This document shows positions 22,929-35,063 of a DNA stretch of 64,000 bases, piece after piece (position 1 is the stretch's first letter; each line of letters starts with the position of its first letter). The DNA lies in contig OY997593.1 of NCBI GenBank assembly GCA_963921825.1, positions 64,898,039 through 64,962,038 on the forward strand, read 5' to 3'. The notes under the pieces are model-generated. The model did no database searches, was not told where the DNA came from, and saw only the letters and a list, made by a program, of their open reading frames with translations. The position numbers and the translations under genes were made by a program. This DNA is from Erodium maritimum. Its lineage: Eukaryota; Streptophyta; Magnoliopsida; Geraniales; Geraniaceae.

Positions 22929-23566
22929 TTAACAGAACAAAACGGTTAGTAATAGAAACGAAAGCAAAGTGGCGTGGAGGCCCACGACCCGAAACGAAGA
23001 GGAAGCAGCCGGAGCCGGGGTCGGAGTCGGGTCGGGCGTGGCCACCTGGACAAGGTGCCGGAAAGGATGGAAGTGAAAGTCGAAGTCGCCGACGCCGGGT
23101 TTTCCGGGACCGTCGATGACGTGGACATGCATCCTGTTGCCCAATTGGCAGTGCAGGCCGACCCCGCCCTGGAAGTAGTAATCGCCGGGCTTGTCGAGGG
23201 CTAGGACGGTCTGACCCGTGTACCACGAGTCTATCGGGTCGTTTTGCGTGCACTCTTCGTAGTCCTTCCTCTTCATCATCATCACGTTGTCCGAAGGTGG
23301 TTTGTAACTGAACACTATTACACTAATTTAACGTTAATGGAAACAAATTAATATATATATATAGAAATAGTAAATTAAGTAATTAGCTTACGAAGTTTGT
23401 CTCCGATGCCGAAGACTCTCTCCTTGGCCCAATCATCGTAGTAGGTTCTGTTTTGTGGGACGGTCCATCCGAGGTTTCCTCCCACAACGTGGATGATGGC
23501 GGCTCTTGCTTTTCCGGCCATCATGACCAGCCCTGCTATTACCGTGAAAAATCGCATTATTTGCAT
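22929..23566 (-). CDS. Early nodulin-like / phytocyanin protein, two exons, copper ligands lost
   Basis: The exons are 23566-23392 and 23314-22929. The intron 23391-23315 (77 bp, GT...AG) splits a codon after GDKL, and the spliced frame is 186 aa. In order there is a signal peptide (residues 1 to about 22, MQIMRFFTVIAGLVMMAGKA), then a plastocyanin-like domain with VVGGNLGWTVP (27-37), FSYKPPSDNVMMM (60-72) and YYFQGGVGLHCQLGNR (104-119). A Pro/Thr/Ala linker and a hydrophobic GPI-anchor-type tail (VVGLHATLLSFLLLTVLFC) follow. The conserved disulphide Cys (80, 114) is kept. The copper ligands are not: His is Asp67, Cys is Gly108, and the axial position is Asn118. That is the early-nodulin-like class, a plasma-membrane or wall glycoprotein that does not bind copper. 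I chose ATG 23566; a second ATG is at 23557. The introns and frame look intact. Confidence 0.85.
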
Positions 23567-24340
23567 TTCGGGTATGTTTTTTTTTCTCTTTTTCTTTATA
23601 GATTTTCTATTGAAGCATTCTAAGTTTATTGAAATCTGGAAATATTTGTGGGTTTGATTTGTTTTGAGTCTTTTTTGTTTTGTTTTGTTAAGGTCGTGCA
23701 AGTCGTTGGTGTTGTCGGATTTAAATTGTTTAGGAAGGGAGTGTTTTTAGTATCGGGACTGCTATTATTGTTGGGTCACCATTTTAAGCGCCACTTTGTA
23801 TGCTCCGTGGTACATTTTTGTTTCTGAGAGGAGGGTGGGTCAAAAATTGTTTGTTTTTGGAAATCTTCACTTATGCATCAACATTGTTTAACAAAAAAAA
23901 TTATTGTATTTTTTAAACAAAAAAAAACATTGTTTAACAAAATAATTATGAATATTGGTTTTATGGGTCTGCAATTATAAAAATTTGTTGCAATGGAAGA
24001 TCGTGAACATAGGAGAAAAGTACATGTTGCTACCGTCAAAGAGTGGGTTAGTTTAAGGTTGTTATAACTTATAACACAGTGAAATCTTTGCAACGTCCAA
24101 ATCAATAATATGTTCTCGGGCAGGGGAGGACCATGGAAAAAGATGGAGCTCATTACGTAAGCTTAACTGTGTTACTCAATCGCTTTACGAAAATAAAAAA
24201 AATGCAATCCTCGTGCCCTCAAGAAGGTAGTTTGATTCCTCTTCTCTACCCCATATATGTGATCAATTGCTTGAAGCAAATTTGATACTACAAGGTTTCT
24301 ATTGTTGGAAAAGTAGAGTATTTAACCGGTAGTAAAAATG
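23567..24340. other. Upstream region of the phytocyanin-like gene
   Basis: AT-rich DNA runs upstream (rightwards) of the minus-strand gene to the retroposon A duplication. It should hold the promoter, but no convincing TATA box at the right distance was identified. A-runs occur at 23888-23932. Nothing else was recognised. Confidence 0.4.
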
Positions 24341-24354
24341 AACACGAGATGTGT

Positions 24355-26105
24355 TTTTTTTTTATTTATCAGATTTTTTGTTTATATAAATATCAAGTCT
24401 TCAAAGTAAAGAGCGAGGCAAATAGGGAACCCTCACAACCAGAATCTTACAAACAAAGGCAACTCCAGTAGAGGTCCCTTGCACAAGTGTCTTGCAGAGT
24501 AAGAAACTAAACTGAAACTAGGATGGGTCTAACAATCCTATACCCTGATTTTCCGATCATAAAGCAAACTCAGAAACAAAGAGAGTATTGGCCAACAACC
24601 ACAACCTCAAAACTAAGGCTTCCCAACAAGGGGAACCCAACCTAAACAGGTCTAAAAACCTAATAGGAAATACAGCACAAACAGGTTATAACCACGGGCA
24701 AAGCCCAACCTAATACAAACATGCCCAACAAGAGGTCAACCTAACTAAGGGCAACCAGGCCCAAACCAAAATAAAACTAAACCCAAAAGAAAAGACAAAG
24801 CAGAAAACCAGTGTCGAGCCCTACACGAACCCCAAGCAATCTGAAGCAGCTCCGCTCTACCTCGAACACCAATCACCAAACAAGTTCGGCCACCACCGGC
24901 CGGACCGAGAGAACCCACAGTAGTGAAAGGCCAAGAAGAAGAAGCGAAAAAGCAACCAAATCAGCAACCCCAACGAACCTCAAAGACGCTCTTACACCCA
25001 ACTCCTCACCCACACCACACTAGGGACCAAAGCATAGAAATTCCAACCTTCCTCTACAACTACACCACCTATTACCCAATACCCTTGAAAGAGCATTGGG
25101 ACCGTTTGCCCTCACCCTGCCTCGCCGGATCGAAACCCCCAAATCCTACCCACTAGGCTTCCAGTCGCCGTTAGGCAAAACCCAACATTGGCCAACACCA
25201 ATAGTTGAGCATCGTCCATAGAATCGAGGACGAGGAGAGGAAGTTGAGTAAAGGAGAGAGGGGAAGAATAGAACTAGCAGGGGAAAGGGAAATCCATGTC
25301 TGATCTATTTCTCTCGAATCTCAACGAGATCCCGCCGAGGGCCTACACCCACCGACGACCCAAGGGGAGAGACCAGTACCAATCGGTACAGGCTAACAGA
25401 TCAGGTCAGGGACGAGTAAAATTGTAAAGAAAGGAAAGGATTACAAAATCTCACCGAGGACCTCAGCGCGTAGGGAAGAGGAGAGGCTGCGTCTGCAACA
25501 CCCGACCTGACGAACCGAGATGAAGCCAAACCCCCACAGCTCCGAAGCTTCAACACCAAAGCCATACCTGGCTGTAACCCCTCTCCGCTCCCGCGAGGCC
25601 CGAAATCACCCGAGAACAAACGAGAGGCGGAGAAGACGAGAAGCAAAAGGGCAAGCGGCCAGAAATCGTCATCAACCCGAGGGAGAAGAACGTCCCACTA
25701 GAACTGGAAATGCCGCCACCAGTGGAGGAGCGAACCCCCAAGACCGGAAGAGGGAGGAGCCGCAACAACAACCCACCCATCTAACACCCAAGACCCAAAT
25801 CAACCCCAACTCTTATCCCACAGTGTCAAAATCGACACCACCGACCAGAAACCACCGGGAAAACAACGATGAAGCAAAGGGAAAGAGGAGGGTTGAAACA
25901 CGGCCTCGGAGGCCAAATCGGAGACCACTAAGAAGGAAAAAACAAGAGAACGCGAGGAAACGAAAGGGGGGGAGGCCAACGGTGAGTTTTTGGAACGAAT
26001 CGTCGAGAAAATCACTGGCGGCCGCCCAAACAGATTTAGGGTTGGGGGAAAAACTAGAGAGAAGGGAGAGCGCGACGACAGACTCTATAAGTCAGTGATG
26101 TACAT
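24355..26105 (-). mobile_element. Retroposon A: ORF-less non-LTR element, 1.75 kb
   Basis: A perfect 14-bp duplication AACACGAGATGTGT flanks it at 24341-24354 and 26106-26119. The left copy runs into a T-run, so the A-rich tail is on the minus strand. The minus-strand 3' end reads ...AATCTGATAAATAAAAAA. The 5' two thirds are GC-richer. Frames of up to 192 codons on the plus strand and 81 on the minus strand lack RT, endonuclease, RNase H or CCHC motifs. It shares with B-E the 'ggccaacacc' phrase (about 25190) and the 'gaacgtcccac' module (about 25690). It is a retrotransposed non-coding family mobilised in trans or an internally deleted LINE; the sequence alone does not decide. Confidence 0.75.
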
Positions 26106-26119
26106 AACACGAGATGTGT

Positions 26120-28400
26120 ATTGAGGCGAGTAAGGAATGGTAGGTATCAGAGGCGCAATGAACACGGTCCAAACAACGAAGTCTTGAGTCCGAGTACGGG
26201 TGATGCTATGTTAACGAGAGGTCAGTTATATCGGTTGTTGGTCTAAAGGGTTTGTGACAACAGCGGTAAGGCTGGTCTATCTACGAGACCAAAACTGTTG
26301 GTGGGGTCTGTTAGGGTCGGGAACGGAGTGTCCTTTAGAAGATCGGACAAGTTACAAGGAGGAATGTTTGGATCCGCATAGTGTTCGGATGACAGGATTG
26401 GACGAGCTGGGCTCTCATTTGAGGGACCTAACAATACAGCCGGTTATTCCACCCACGGAGCTATGTGATGCGGGCCTCAATTCCACTTACAATATGGTTG
26501 CCCGTGTGATGACCACCAGAACGTTCTTCTGGCATTCTTTGATGGATTGGCTAGTGGATCTCTTACATATGTCGGATGTGGTGGCCAAACTGCTCGAGGA
26601 AGATGTGGTGGCTTCTTATTTCGATCGGAAAGGAAAAGAGCACAAGTCCTATCTAGGTAATTGTCGCTCATTCATCTTCTTTTGTGGACCTACAGCCGCA
26701 TTTGACACCCCGTGACATTTAGTTTATGCATTTCTCCACCTGGGTCTGATCACCTACCTCCCGATGGAGGCTTGGAATAGAGGCGTAAACTTCCGGTTAG
26801 GCAGAGCCTTAGGCACTTGTTGGCAATGGACGACAATATGAATGTGATGAGCTAGGGGGGCTTCATAAGGATCCGGGTTCGACTGGACGTGCGACTTCCT
26901 CTTCAAAGCCAGCTTTGGTTCCTACTTTCGAAATCTGAGGTACAAATTCTCCTCCATCTTTCATATGAGCATAGTCTACAACAATATTTTGGTTGTAGTT
27001 GCATGGGACATATGGTTGCAGCCTGTCCGGCGGGACCTGGATATGGGGACTTTCCCTGGGGGTCGCGGTGGATACCCGACATGCACGTTCCATGACTCGT
27101 TGTGGACGCGTGATCTCGGGGGAAAATATATCTCATCCGATGGGTAGGTCCTATATCTAGGCCCCAAGATTCGCATCGGTTTCTCCTATTCTAGGAGACC
27201 GGAAGGGGAAAGGGAAGTTGGTGGACGGGGAGGCAGGAGCGTGCAGGTATGTCAAAATTTTCCCATCAGGAGTGTGCCACCATCTTTGGATCTTCGGCCA
27301 CAAAGTCAGGGTTTTGCCCGTCCTGGGGCCTCACTCGGAACGAGCGAGTGGGGACCTATTGCGGGGAAGAGGTTTTCTACAGTTTTCAGCACCGACCAGA
27401 GGGCAATCGCATACCTTCCCGTAGGGACAATCGGAGGAGAGACCAGAGGACCCTCCCGAACTGGCTACGAGTTCTTTGTCGAGTAGGAAGTTGGTGGGTG
27501 AAGCAGCTGTTGGATTCAGAATCAAAAGGATCTACACATTCCAATAGAGCATCACGTGCAACGAGTGGGGGGGGGGGGGGGGGGGGGGTAGTAAGCACCA
27601 TTGCCTTGACCAATGAGGAGTTCGTAGGCCAGAGGGGCCTGCGGGTGTTACTACCTCACTAGTCTTCGAGCAGCAGCGGTTCCCCCAAGTACCGGTGCAA
27701 TGCTCATTTACTATCTCGGGAGCCAACACTCTCGCGTTCTTGGTGTCCTATGATATCTCCGACTTCCATCCTGAAGCATTTTCACATATGAGGATTCTTC
27801 TATTTTTCTCTTATTGTCTTACGATGTTAGGACGTTTCAGTTGTTATCCTTAGGTTTTATACTCTTTGATTTTTTTTTCGTTTTGGGTCAAAATTTTGTT
27901 TTTAATTAACATATCAATTACGATCATCATTCAAAAAAAATATATGCTGGCAAACTAATGTAATATTTCAAATCTATTTTTAATGAATTAGTGTTTTTGT
28001 TTTCATCGGTGAGCATTGCGAAATGTTTTCAACTTGTCATATTATTTAAGAGAAATAACTCATATAGCCGACTATACTAAGGTACGGGCTACCATATAGT
28101 TGAAATAAAAAAGAACATTTATGCTGTATATGATTATGAGAAGTATCAAATTCTGAAATAAATGCTTGCATTGTCTAACTCAAACATTGAAATCACAAGC
28201 AAGCTCCTATCGGTCTGAGAATTAGACCATTTTTTAATGTTACTGTTGTGATTATCATCAAACCAAAGATCAAAGTAGAGATCAAAAGCGCAAGCAAACA
28301 GAGACAATCACACAGATTGTTGAAGTTAAGATTATCATTGATCACAAACAGGAAATGCTTGATTAACCAGATCTACCTCCTACAAAACATCCCATCCCCA
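26120..28400. other. Unrecognised degenerate repeat DNA with a weak Gypsy-gag-like hint
   Basis: About 2.3 kb lies between retroposon A and the AGP gene. The 153-codon frame at 26254-26715 has no domain I know. Near 26979-27020 the plus strand reads YFGCSCMGHMVAACP, which fits a CX2CX4HX4C zinc knuckle if the first Cys became Tyr. A Ser-rich phrase precedes it, so this may be an old Gypsy gag. A G-run lies at 27567-27588. The last 500 bases (27900-28400) are AT-rich and include the 3' flank of the AGP gene. Confidence 0.3.
27567..27588 (+). repeat. Poly-G run of 22
   Basis: There are twenty-two consecutive G on the plus strand. Poly-Gly or poly-Pro frames across it are artefacts. Such runs can form G-quadruplexes and are prone to length change. 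Confidence 0.95.
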
Positions 28401-28406
28401 TTTTGC

Positions 28407-28780
28407 TTAGCTAAAGTCAGCGGCGTGCATGATGTAAGTCAACGCCAGAGCCAGCATCATCAACACATAAGCAATCCCTTGGTCAATTGATGTTCCTGAA
28501 ACACAACAACATCAGCATTAGATAAGCTGCAATGTCAACCTAGAACGAATCGAGCACATACGTTGGTGTTGGACTCGATGTGATTGGTAGATCTAGAATC
28601 ATTGTAAAGGAGAGAAAGAGATCTGAGAAAAAAGAGGGGAAGAGGCGCACCGTCACTGGTGGGAGCAGGTGCGGGAGCCATGGAATCGGAGAACTGAGCT
28701 TCGACGGCAGGAAATGAGAGAGCAAGTACGAGGACGACGAGGGCCACGAGCCCACATGCGACCCTGATTTGGAATCCCAT
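28407..28780 (-). CDS. Arabinogalactan peptide (AGP16/20-type), two exons
   Basis: Exon 1 is 28780-28651 and exon 2 is 28495-28407, separated by a 155-bp GT...AG intron (28650-28496). The splice joins a Gly codon in the highly conserved TSDG|TSIDQGIAYVLM. The product is 72 aa: a signal peptide (residues 1-28, ending AVEA), a very short mature peptide QFSDSMAPAPAPTSDG whose Ala-Pro pairs are hydroxyproline-arabinogalactan sites, then a hydrophobic GPI-addition tail (LMMLALALTYIM). Length, exon structure and motifs match the AG-peptide family of Arabidopsis AGP16/20/22/41, cell-surface proteoglycans. The tail ends HAADFS rather than the longer 'HPLDASSS' ending I recall from AGP16. An in-frame upstream ATG at 28816 would spoil the signal peptide, so I chose 28780. 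A TATA box lies about 120 bases upstream. Confidence 0.93.
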
Positions 28781-28898
28781 TGTCGGAACAAACGGGTGTC
28801 GAAGGAAGCTCTGCAATTGGCTCTGGGAAGAGCCGAGCAGAGGAGGAGGAGAGGAGGATGTGAAGTGTAGAGGTCCGGTGACGAGACTTTTGAGATGG

Positions 28899-28905
28899 TT
28901 TTATA
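28899..28905 (-). promoter_or_regulatory. TATA box of the AGP gene
   Basis: On the minus strand the sequence is CCATTATAAAACC. It lies 119-125 bases upstream of the chosen ATG at 28780, a normal plant distance allowing for a 5' UTR of about 90 bases. Confidence 0.6.
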
Positions 28906-29445
28906 ATGGAGGTGTTGGAGTGAGTGAGATTAGTGGTTCCCGAATCTCAAGGGAATACCGGGAAAGCCGGTAATCGGGTAAAGGTAGGTGGTGGGCCCGG
29001 ATAGGTTATGCATGTTTCGCGTTGGAATAGGAACAGCCATGTGCGTCTCTACCTCTCTCTCTCTCTCTCTCTCATATTATTGATACAGTCTGTGAAGCTA
29101 TTTGGCGCCATATGCTATGCCTCTTATCATTCATCCCGCATGCCTCCTTGGTGCTTTCTTCTCTGCTTTAACTCTCTTTCACAATTAGTATTTTTTTTGC
29201 AAATCTTCATATTCATTGCCTTTTTAAAGCATAATAAGTAACGTTTTATTTACTTGGAAACATTAGATCATAGAGGTCATACAATAGTGAGAAATCATGA
29301 AAAAGATAAAAAGCAGTTTCGTTGATCGTCGAAACACTAATTTTATGATTGGATGTCCGGTAAAACCAAGGAAAAAAAATAGGGAGTGATTCCCCATTTA
29401 TACAGTGAGTGGTACATGAGATCCAAAGTATTTTTCCTATCTCGA
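28906..29445. other. AGP promoter region and intergenic DNA
   Basis: This holds the far upstream part of the AGP promoter and then AT-rich DNA up to retroposon B. A short (CT)n run lies at 29053-29073. No gene was recognised. Confidence 0.4.
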
Positions 29446-30910
29446 TTTTTTTTTATCAGCAAAACATATTTAAATAAAATGATCTTCGAAATGAAGACCA
29501 GGTGGTGTAACAAGGAAGAACATTCCAAAGGAACCTCAGAACAGGACCCTCAACATGCTGAGGGATTTACAAGCATTGAATCAAGCATTGAAACAAGGAA
29601 TTACAAGGATTACCAACAACAAGTAAACAAGGATTACCAATAAACAAGGATAACCAACAGAAGCACTAGCAGGGATTTTACAACCTTGTAGCTCGAAAGG
29701 AGGTCTCAAAAACCCATAAAGCCACCAAGAAGAACAAACAAAACGAAAAAGAAGAAGAAAGATCAGCAACCCACAGCAAAACTTGAGGTATCAACCCCAA
29801 ATCTTGCAAGAAAATAAACCTTAACCCATAAAGAACTACCAACCTCTTAACTGGCTTCGGGGGAGGGCAAAACAACACCCCAAAGGGGCTCGCCGGCGGC
29901 CAACACCTTGAACCGACGAGCTCGGATCAAACTAGTCCGAGAAGAGTGAAGCCAGAGTACAGGTAAAGTAAGCGCAATCACGGGAAAGAGGAATAAACAA
30001 GCAAGATTAGGAGAAGAGACGACACAGGAGAGTGGTATCCTCTTCCTGCTAACCTAAAAATCAATCAGCAGACCCAGTCCTCCAGGTGCCGTCGGCTTAC
30101 ACCGAGGCACCTTGAAGGAGGACCAGGCATTTCTGCCTAGTCTGAGAAAGAAAGAAAGATTTGTAGGAAAAGGAAACCACAAAACAACCTGGCCTGAACT
30201 CCCTAAAGCAGAAGAGAATAACCCTTACCAAACCAATCCGGCGAGACCGGACTGAGGCCAGCACCAACAACAACTCCATCTTAGTCCCCACGATCTCTGA
30301 CAGTGTCGAGAAGCGTTTCCCACGTTAGGAGGAGGATGGAACCGGAGCTTACCGAAGAGGGGAGGGCCTGAAGGAGAGAGACCGGGGCCGGTTCACAAGC
30401 CCGGGGGCGAATCTACCACCGCGCCAGAGTACCACGCCTCGCCACAACCACCAACTAAGAGAGGGGTTCCCAGATCCACGACAATCCCCGCTGGGAAAAC
30501 GTCCCACAGCTGGATCTGGGCGAGAGCCACCTCCCTCAGCCACGACTGAAGCTCCACGCGCCACTACAACTACCCACAAAAGGAGAGGAAACCTAGATCC
30601 ACAGCAATCCCATCGGGAAAGCTGTCCCACGGCTGGATCTGACAAGGCAACACCCTCGGAACGGAGAAGGAGAGAGATCCACCATGCCCAAATCAAACCC
30701 CTCGAGAAAAAGACGAAGAGCCAGATCTGAACACGGACCAAGGGAAGCGAGGCAAAAAGGGAGAAGAGAAGCCGCGAACAGGGAGAAACCGGGAGAAGAA
30801 ACGACCAACGGTGACCGTGGCAGCCGAGGCCACCGTGGCCACCGCCGGAGAAGGAGCACGGAAGGTAAAGGTTGTGGTAGGAAGAAAGGGATCGTTTTCT
30901 AGAGAGAAGG
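29446..30910 (-). mobile_element. Retroposon B: ORF-less non-LTR element, about 1.46 kb
   Basis: The left end is a T-run followed by ATCAGCAAAACATATTTAAA, so the minus strand ends in TTTGCTGATAAAAA like the other members. Just inside is a stem-loop (29483-29497). The GC-rich part contains two hairpin-type modules, CAGATCCA...TGGATCTG at 30471-30518 and a near copy at 30594-30641, each with 'gtcccac'. The 5' end is approximate; I found no clean target duplication. Frames on both strands (up to 130 codons) contain no retrotransposon domain. Confidence 0.55.
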
Positions 30911-31332
30911 CATAACCTCTCTCTCTATTGAACTTTCTTTTTTGTGAGCAGTGATCCAAAGAGTAGATCAGGGAAAGAAGGTGACTAGAGAGCAAGTCGG
31001 CCCTGTTCTGTGGAGGCCGGGTGTGGCTCCTCAAAGACACCCCGTTGGGCCCTAGGGTTGCCATGATGACCAGCGAGATTGCTTCTCATGTCTCGCTTGT
31101 GCCTCAACGACGCCAAACAACCTCTCTAGGTTAGTGTATCCTTTCTCTCCGTTTTGCACTTGATTATGTCCTCCTCGATTAATAAGGGAACGGTGATGAT
31201 GGTCCTTCCTAGTTGATTGGCAAGTTGGCCTTGATTTCTACTAACCTAGTCTCGGAACAAGAAATGACAAGGAAATGTGGCTACCTCCCTGGTTACTGAA
31301 GTCATTTCGTTGTTTCCCTACAGATTGCATGT
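30911..31332. other. Unrecognised repeat-like DNA
   Basis: It contains 'gggtgtggctcctcaa' at about 31019, a phrase that recurs at about 37107 in similar surroundings, so both belong to an unidentified dispersed repeat. No coding content was recognised. Confidence 0.35.
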
Positions 31333-31340
31333 CTAACATG

Positions 31341-32823
31341 CAGGGTCGACTTAAGCTTTAAGTGAGTTAAGAAACCGCTTAAGGCCTCAGATTTAAACCA
31401 GAACAAAATGCATTATTTAATATAAAATTTTATGATCAGAGTAAAAAAATATGAAACAAACATATGATCAATCCAACAAGTGTTGATTTGATATATCCTA
31501 CTTCTTTGATACTTTATAAATAAAGTTATTAGACATTCAAATGTAGATATGTATCTAAAGACGAGTCTTCAAGAATATCAATAGTCTTGCTGAAAGAAAA
31601 ACATGACATATATTAATAACTTGTGCTAGAATGTCCTGGCTTTGTACTAAAATGTTTTAGTCAAAAAATAAAATCATTTATAGAAGAATAATATATGGAA
31701 TTCATGGACTAGAAGCACGAGTCTCGTTAGGTTTAACGGTATTGAAACTCGTGGGGTATTAATATACACTACAAACAGTAAAAGTTGTGTAAGAAACCAA
31801 GAGTAACTTGACTAAAATAAAAGTCAAAATAAAAAGAAACCATTCAAAAATTAATGCAATAAGAATATGTATTACGAAAGTTTCATTTCATGATTATAGA
31901 ATACAAATAGTATAGATGACTGCATACACCTATCACATAGAATTGTACTGCCCAGGCTCCAGAGAAAATGATTTATTCATAGAAGATTGAGATGCTTACC
32001 AACCATGGACATGGAGATGCTCAACAGAGAGTCCATACTATATAGAAATTATTACAAACATGCTCAACAGAGAGGAAAGACCAAAAGGCCTAAACATGAA
32101 AGATTTTCTAGTTTGTGATTTCTTAGTCATAAATCAAAATGATCAATAGGCATGCGTTTGTTTATAAGCTTCTTTAAGCTTTAAAGAGCAACAATAGTTA
32201 AATGAAATTGGGCATATATTATGAGGTAACCGAGAGAATGTGTTGGCCTTATCCTATTTTGTTTGTGTTGGTTAACCGGTAGGTTTCGATACCGAATGCC
32301 CTTAGTGCTTGAAAATTCTTACCTAGATACTACCTTGCGTCATTAGTTTCGGTTCTAACGGTTTTCTTATTTTCGGTTATATATGATTAATACTAGTTAG
32401 AGTCTATATATAGTATTTAAAAATAATTTGTAAGTGTGGAAAATTCTAGAAGTTGATGATAATAAATATCTATACCCGAGTTCACATATAAGATAACATA
32501 ATTTGGTGTAATTTTCTAGAACTATTTGGATCCTATCATATCTAAACTTGACATGAAAATATATTAAGTATTTGGATTTTTTAATATATAATTCTATACA
32601 TTAAATCCTATCCACCGAAGGTGTCTTGTTAGAAATTAATCTTCGTCACCCATTTAGATTTTTTATTTTTACAAATAGACGTTGATTCTCATTTGCTCAA
32701 TATGATATAGTATAATACTTATATGAGAAAATTTACTTATTTTCTTATTATATTTTTTCATAGGAAAAAAAGATCCCGATCAAATTCTCGCTTAAGGCCC
32801 CAAATATCATTGGGCCAGCCCTG
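31341..32823. mobile_element. hAT-type non-autonomous transposon, copy 2 (1483 bp)
   Basis: The left end is CAGGGTCGACTTAAGC. The right end read in reverse is CAGGGCTGGCCCAATG. The flanking 8-mers CTAACATG (31333-31340) and CCAACATG (32824-32831) match at 7 of 8 positions, a slightly decayed hAT duplication. The interior matches copy 1 (19032-20331) in several blocks, including the 'cttaaggcc' subterminal sequence and the 'gtgctagaatgtc' stretch, with extra sequence at about 31790-32280. No transposase is present. Confidence 0.85.
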
Positions 32824-32831
32824 CCAACATG

Positions 32832-35058
32832 ACCCGAATCCTAAATATCATTGGACGGTCTCGCAACATTTCCTGATTACTCCGATCGTGCTATGTACCT
32901 CCATGGATCTCCTCCACCATTATCACTCGATTGTGGATCGATCTCCATGTGTATTGTTCTAGTGGATGAGGATTTCGGACTCGGTTGGGCTATGCATGTG
33001 GTACCCGATCCTCGCCCCGGTGTTGGGTTCCCATGGGTCGATGAGGGCATGCTTGGTGATAGGGTACCTGCTATCAGGAGTACCCTCTTAGTGGTGCGGT
33101 TCAACCATGCCGATCTGAATGAGGCATCCATTGGAAGTAGCCACTGGAGAACATGCCCAAAGTCGTCCCCGTCATAGGGATGCAACGATGGTGGGGTGAT
33201 TCGGCCTGGACTGTCGGGTAGTGGATGGGTTCGCTCATTGCTGGCTGGGCATCCCACTATACCAGGGTCATCCCAGTGGGACTCCTCTGGTACCCGTGCT
33301 CGGGTTCTTCTCCATCGCAACGCCTCTTGTTCGATGTGAGGAGACGGGGGATGTCATAGGTAGGGAGTTCCACATCAACGGTTCAGGTATCGACGTGGAA
33401 AGTATCCGGTAGTGTAGAGTGAATCCCTGCTTATTGCTCCCTGAGGTGATCCACAGTCCCAGTCGAACCGGGCGTCTCAAAGGAGGGTGAAGCATGTGGT
33501 AGCGCGGAGCGAAAGAAGCCATAGGCGTACGGGTGGTGATAGTGAGACCATGATGAGGGCGTGATTGAGCCGAAAACATTCACAACAACGAGAAAGGAGG
33601 AGAATGACGAAATGGGGATGAGCATAAACAAAAAAAACCCTAACATTTGATTACTCTTCACTGTACTTTTAACTTCACTCTTTAAACATATAATTTTTTA
33701 ATAAAAAAAGTATTTATGTCCATGGTAATGGTAAAAGATTATGTCACGATAAAAATAATATTTTACGAAGTGGTTTTATTATTTAAATTCTTTGTTTGGT
33801 AATTGACTAATGTTTTTTTTAATCTGTTGGTAATGAAGCGGTTTCATAGGTAATGAGCCAGCCCATTCCAACATAACATTTTGTGTACCTTATTTCTTTT
33901 CAAATTCTTCCGTTTGAAAAGTGAAAACGAAAAGAAAAAGTTTCTGCCAGCGCTGCCAGTCATCACTGCTCTTCCAAAGCCATCTCAGCAGCAGAGTCCA
34001 ATTATTTGATAAATGTGAGTTGCATTCTAATCCAGTATATCTCTTTATCTTTAAAATTGAAGAGATCTTAATCAAATAATTTTTTTTTCTGGGCTGTTTG
34101 ATTGAATTGATCTAATGACCAAATAAGATTTTACTATTGAACTAGTAGTTTTGCTGAACCTCCTCTTTACATCTCAGAGGTTTTTCTAAGGTTTACATCA
34201 CTTCCTTACATGGCGACGGCGGCGATGAACCACACCAGCAGCGATTATGCTATGGAAAGCGGCGGTGATCGAAGACAAGGCCGGCTGGAGCTTTTCCTCC
34301 GTTGTCTCAGGTCTCGGCCCCACACGCAACGATCTCTCTCCCTCGACCTTCATTTCCGATCCCCAATTGGGTTGCAAAGCCGGAGGGAATGGATCTCGTG
34401 TTCTCGGCTACTGCGGAGGTAGAACGTAGCACCTCTATGAACCCACAAGAGAGAGGAGGTCAATCCACGGACTCGTGGCAGCGGCTCTTATGGTTTTCCT
34501 TTGGGACCTCAGTAGACTTGTGGCGAAGGTGGAGAGGAAAGTAAAGGCAGTGACGGTGGTGGAGCAAGAGCTATCAGTGGAGGAGTTCGTGGTGGCTTCA
34601 GGTTAGAGACCAACGGGAGGTTCACTGGCAACAACGATGGAGCAAGCGACGGAGCCGGTAGTAAGGGGATAACATACGGAACTATGTTACGTTTTTCCCC
34701 CGCACAGGTTTGGTGAACTCTATGGTAGAGCATGGAGGCGGTACCAACGGTCGGATACGGACACAAGCCCTCATAGGGAAAAGGACGGTAAGGGTCATGG
34801 CTGGAGCATGAAGAGGAGGATAAAAGGGGCGGCGCAAGGAGAGAGAGAGGATAAAACCCCGAAACCTTCGGGGGGAAACGGAATCGAAAGAGGTTGGTGG
34901 AGGAGAGCTTGTGCGAATCGGAGGAGATAATTAATGGAGTCTATGGTGGAGAAGAAGAGGAGGCGTATCGGTAGAGAGCGGCGACTCACAATCGGAGAAG
35001 AAGCCCAAGGCAAAAATTTTTATAAATAATTATTTTTTTTGTAGCACAATAACTAGCA
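32832..35058. other. Unrecognised stretch with two GC-rich blocks
   Basis: Block 32832-33450 and block 34200-35010 are GC-rich with overlapping open frames on both strands (up to 147 codons) but no recognisable domain. An AT-rich spacer separates them. A frame at 34210 starting MATAAMNHTSSDYAMESGGD runs 70 codons and looks like LINE-type 5' UTR rather than a gene. I could not assign these blocks. Confidence 0.3.
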
Positions 35059-35063
35059 AGTTT

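Noticed and set aside
25520..26098. 192-codon plus-strand frame in retroposon A
   Set aside because: It is antisense to the element, Arg/Lys/Pro-rich with no domain, and lies in GC-rich repeat sequence open on both strands.
26254..26715. 153-codon frame as a host gene
   Set aside because: No recognisable motif, no splice context, and it lies in decayed repeat sequence; kept only as an unrecognised stretch.
27249..27662. 137-codon frame with a poly-Gly segment
   Set aside because: Poly-Gly is the 22-G run; no domain on either side.
32877..33320. 147-codon minus-strand frame as a gene
   Set aside because: Several frames are open on both strands here and no domain is visible; composition, not coding, explains it.
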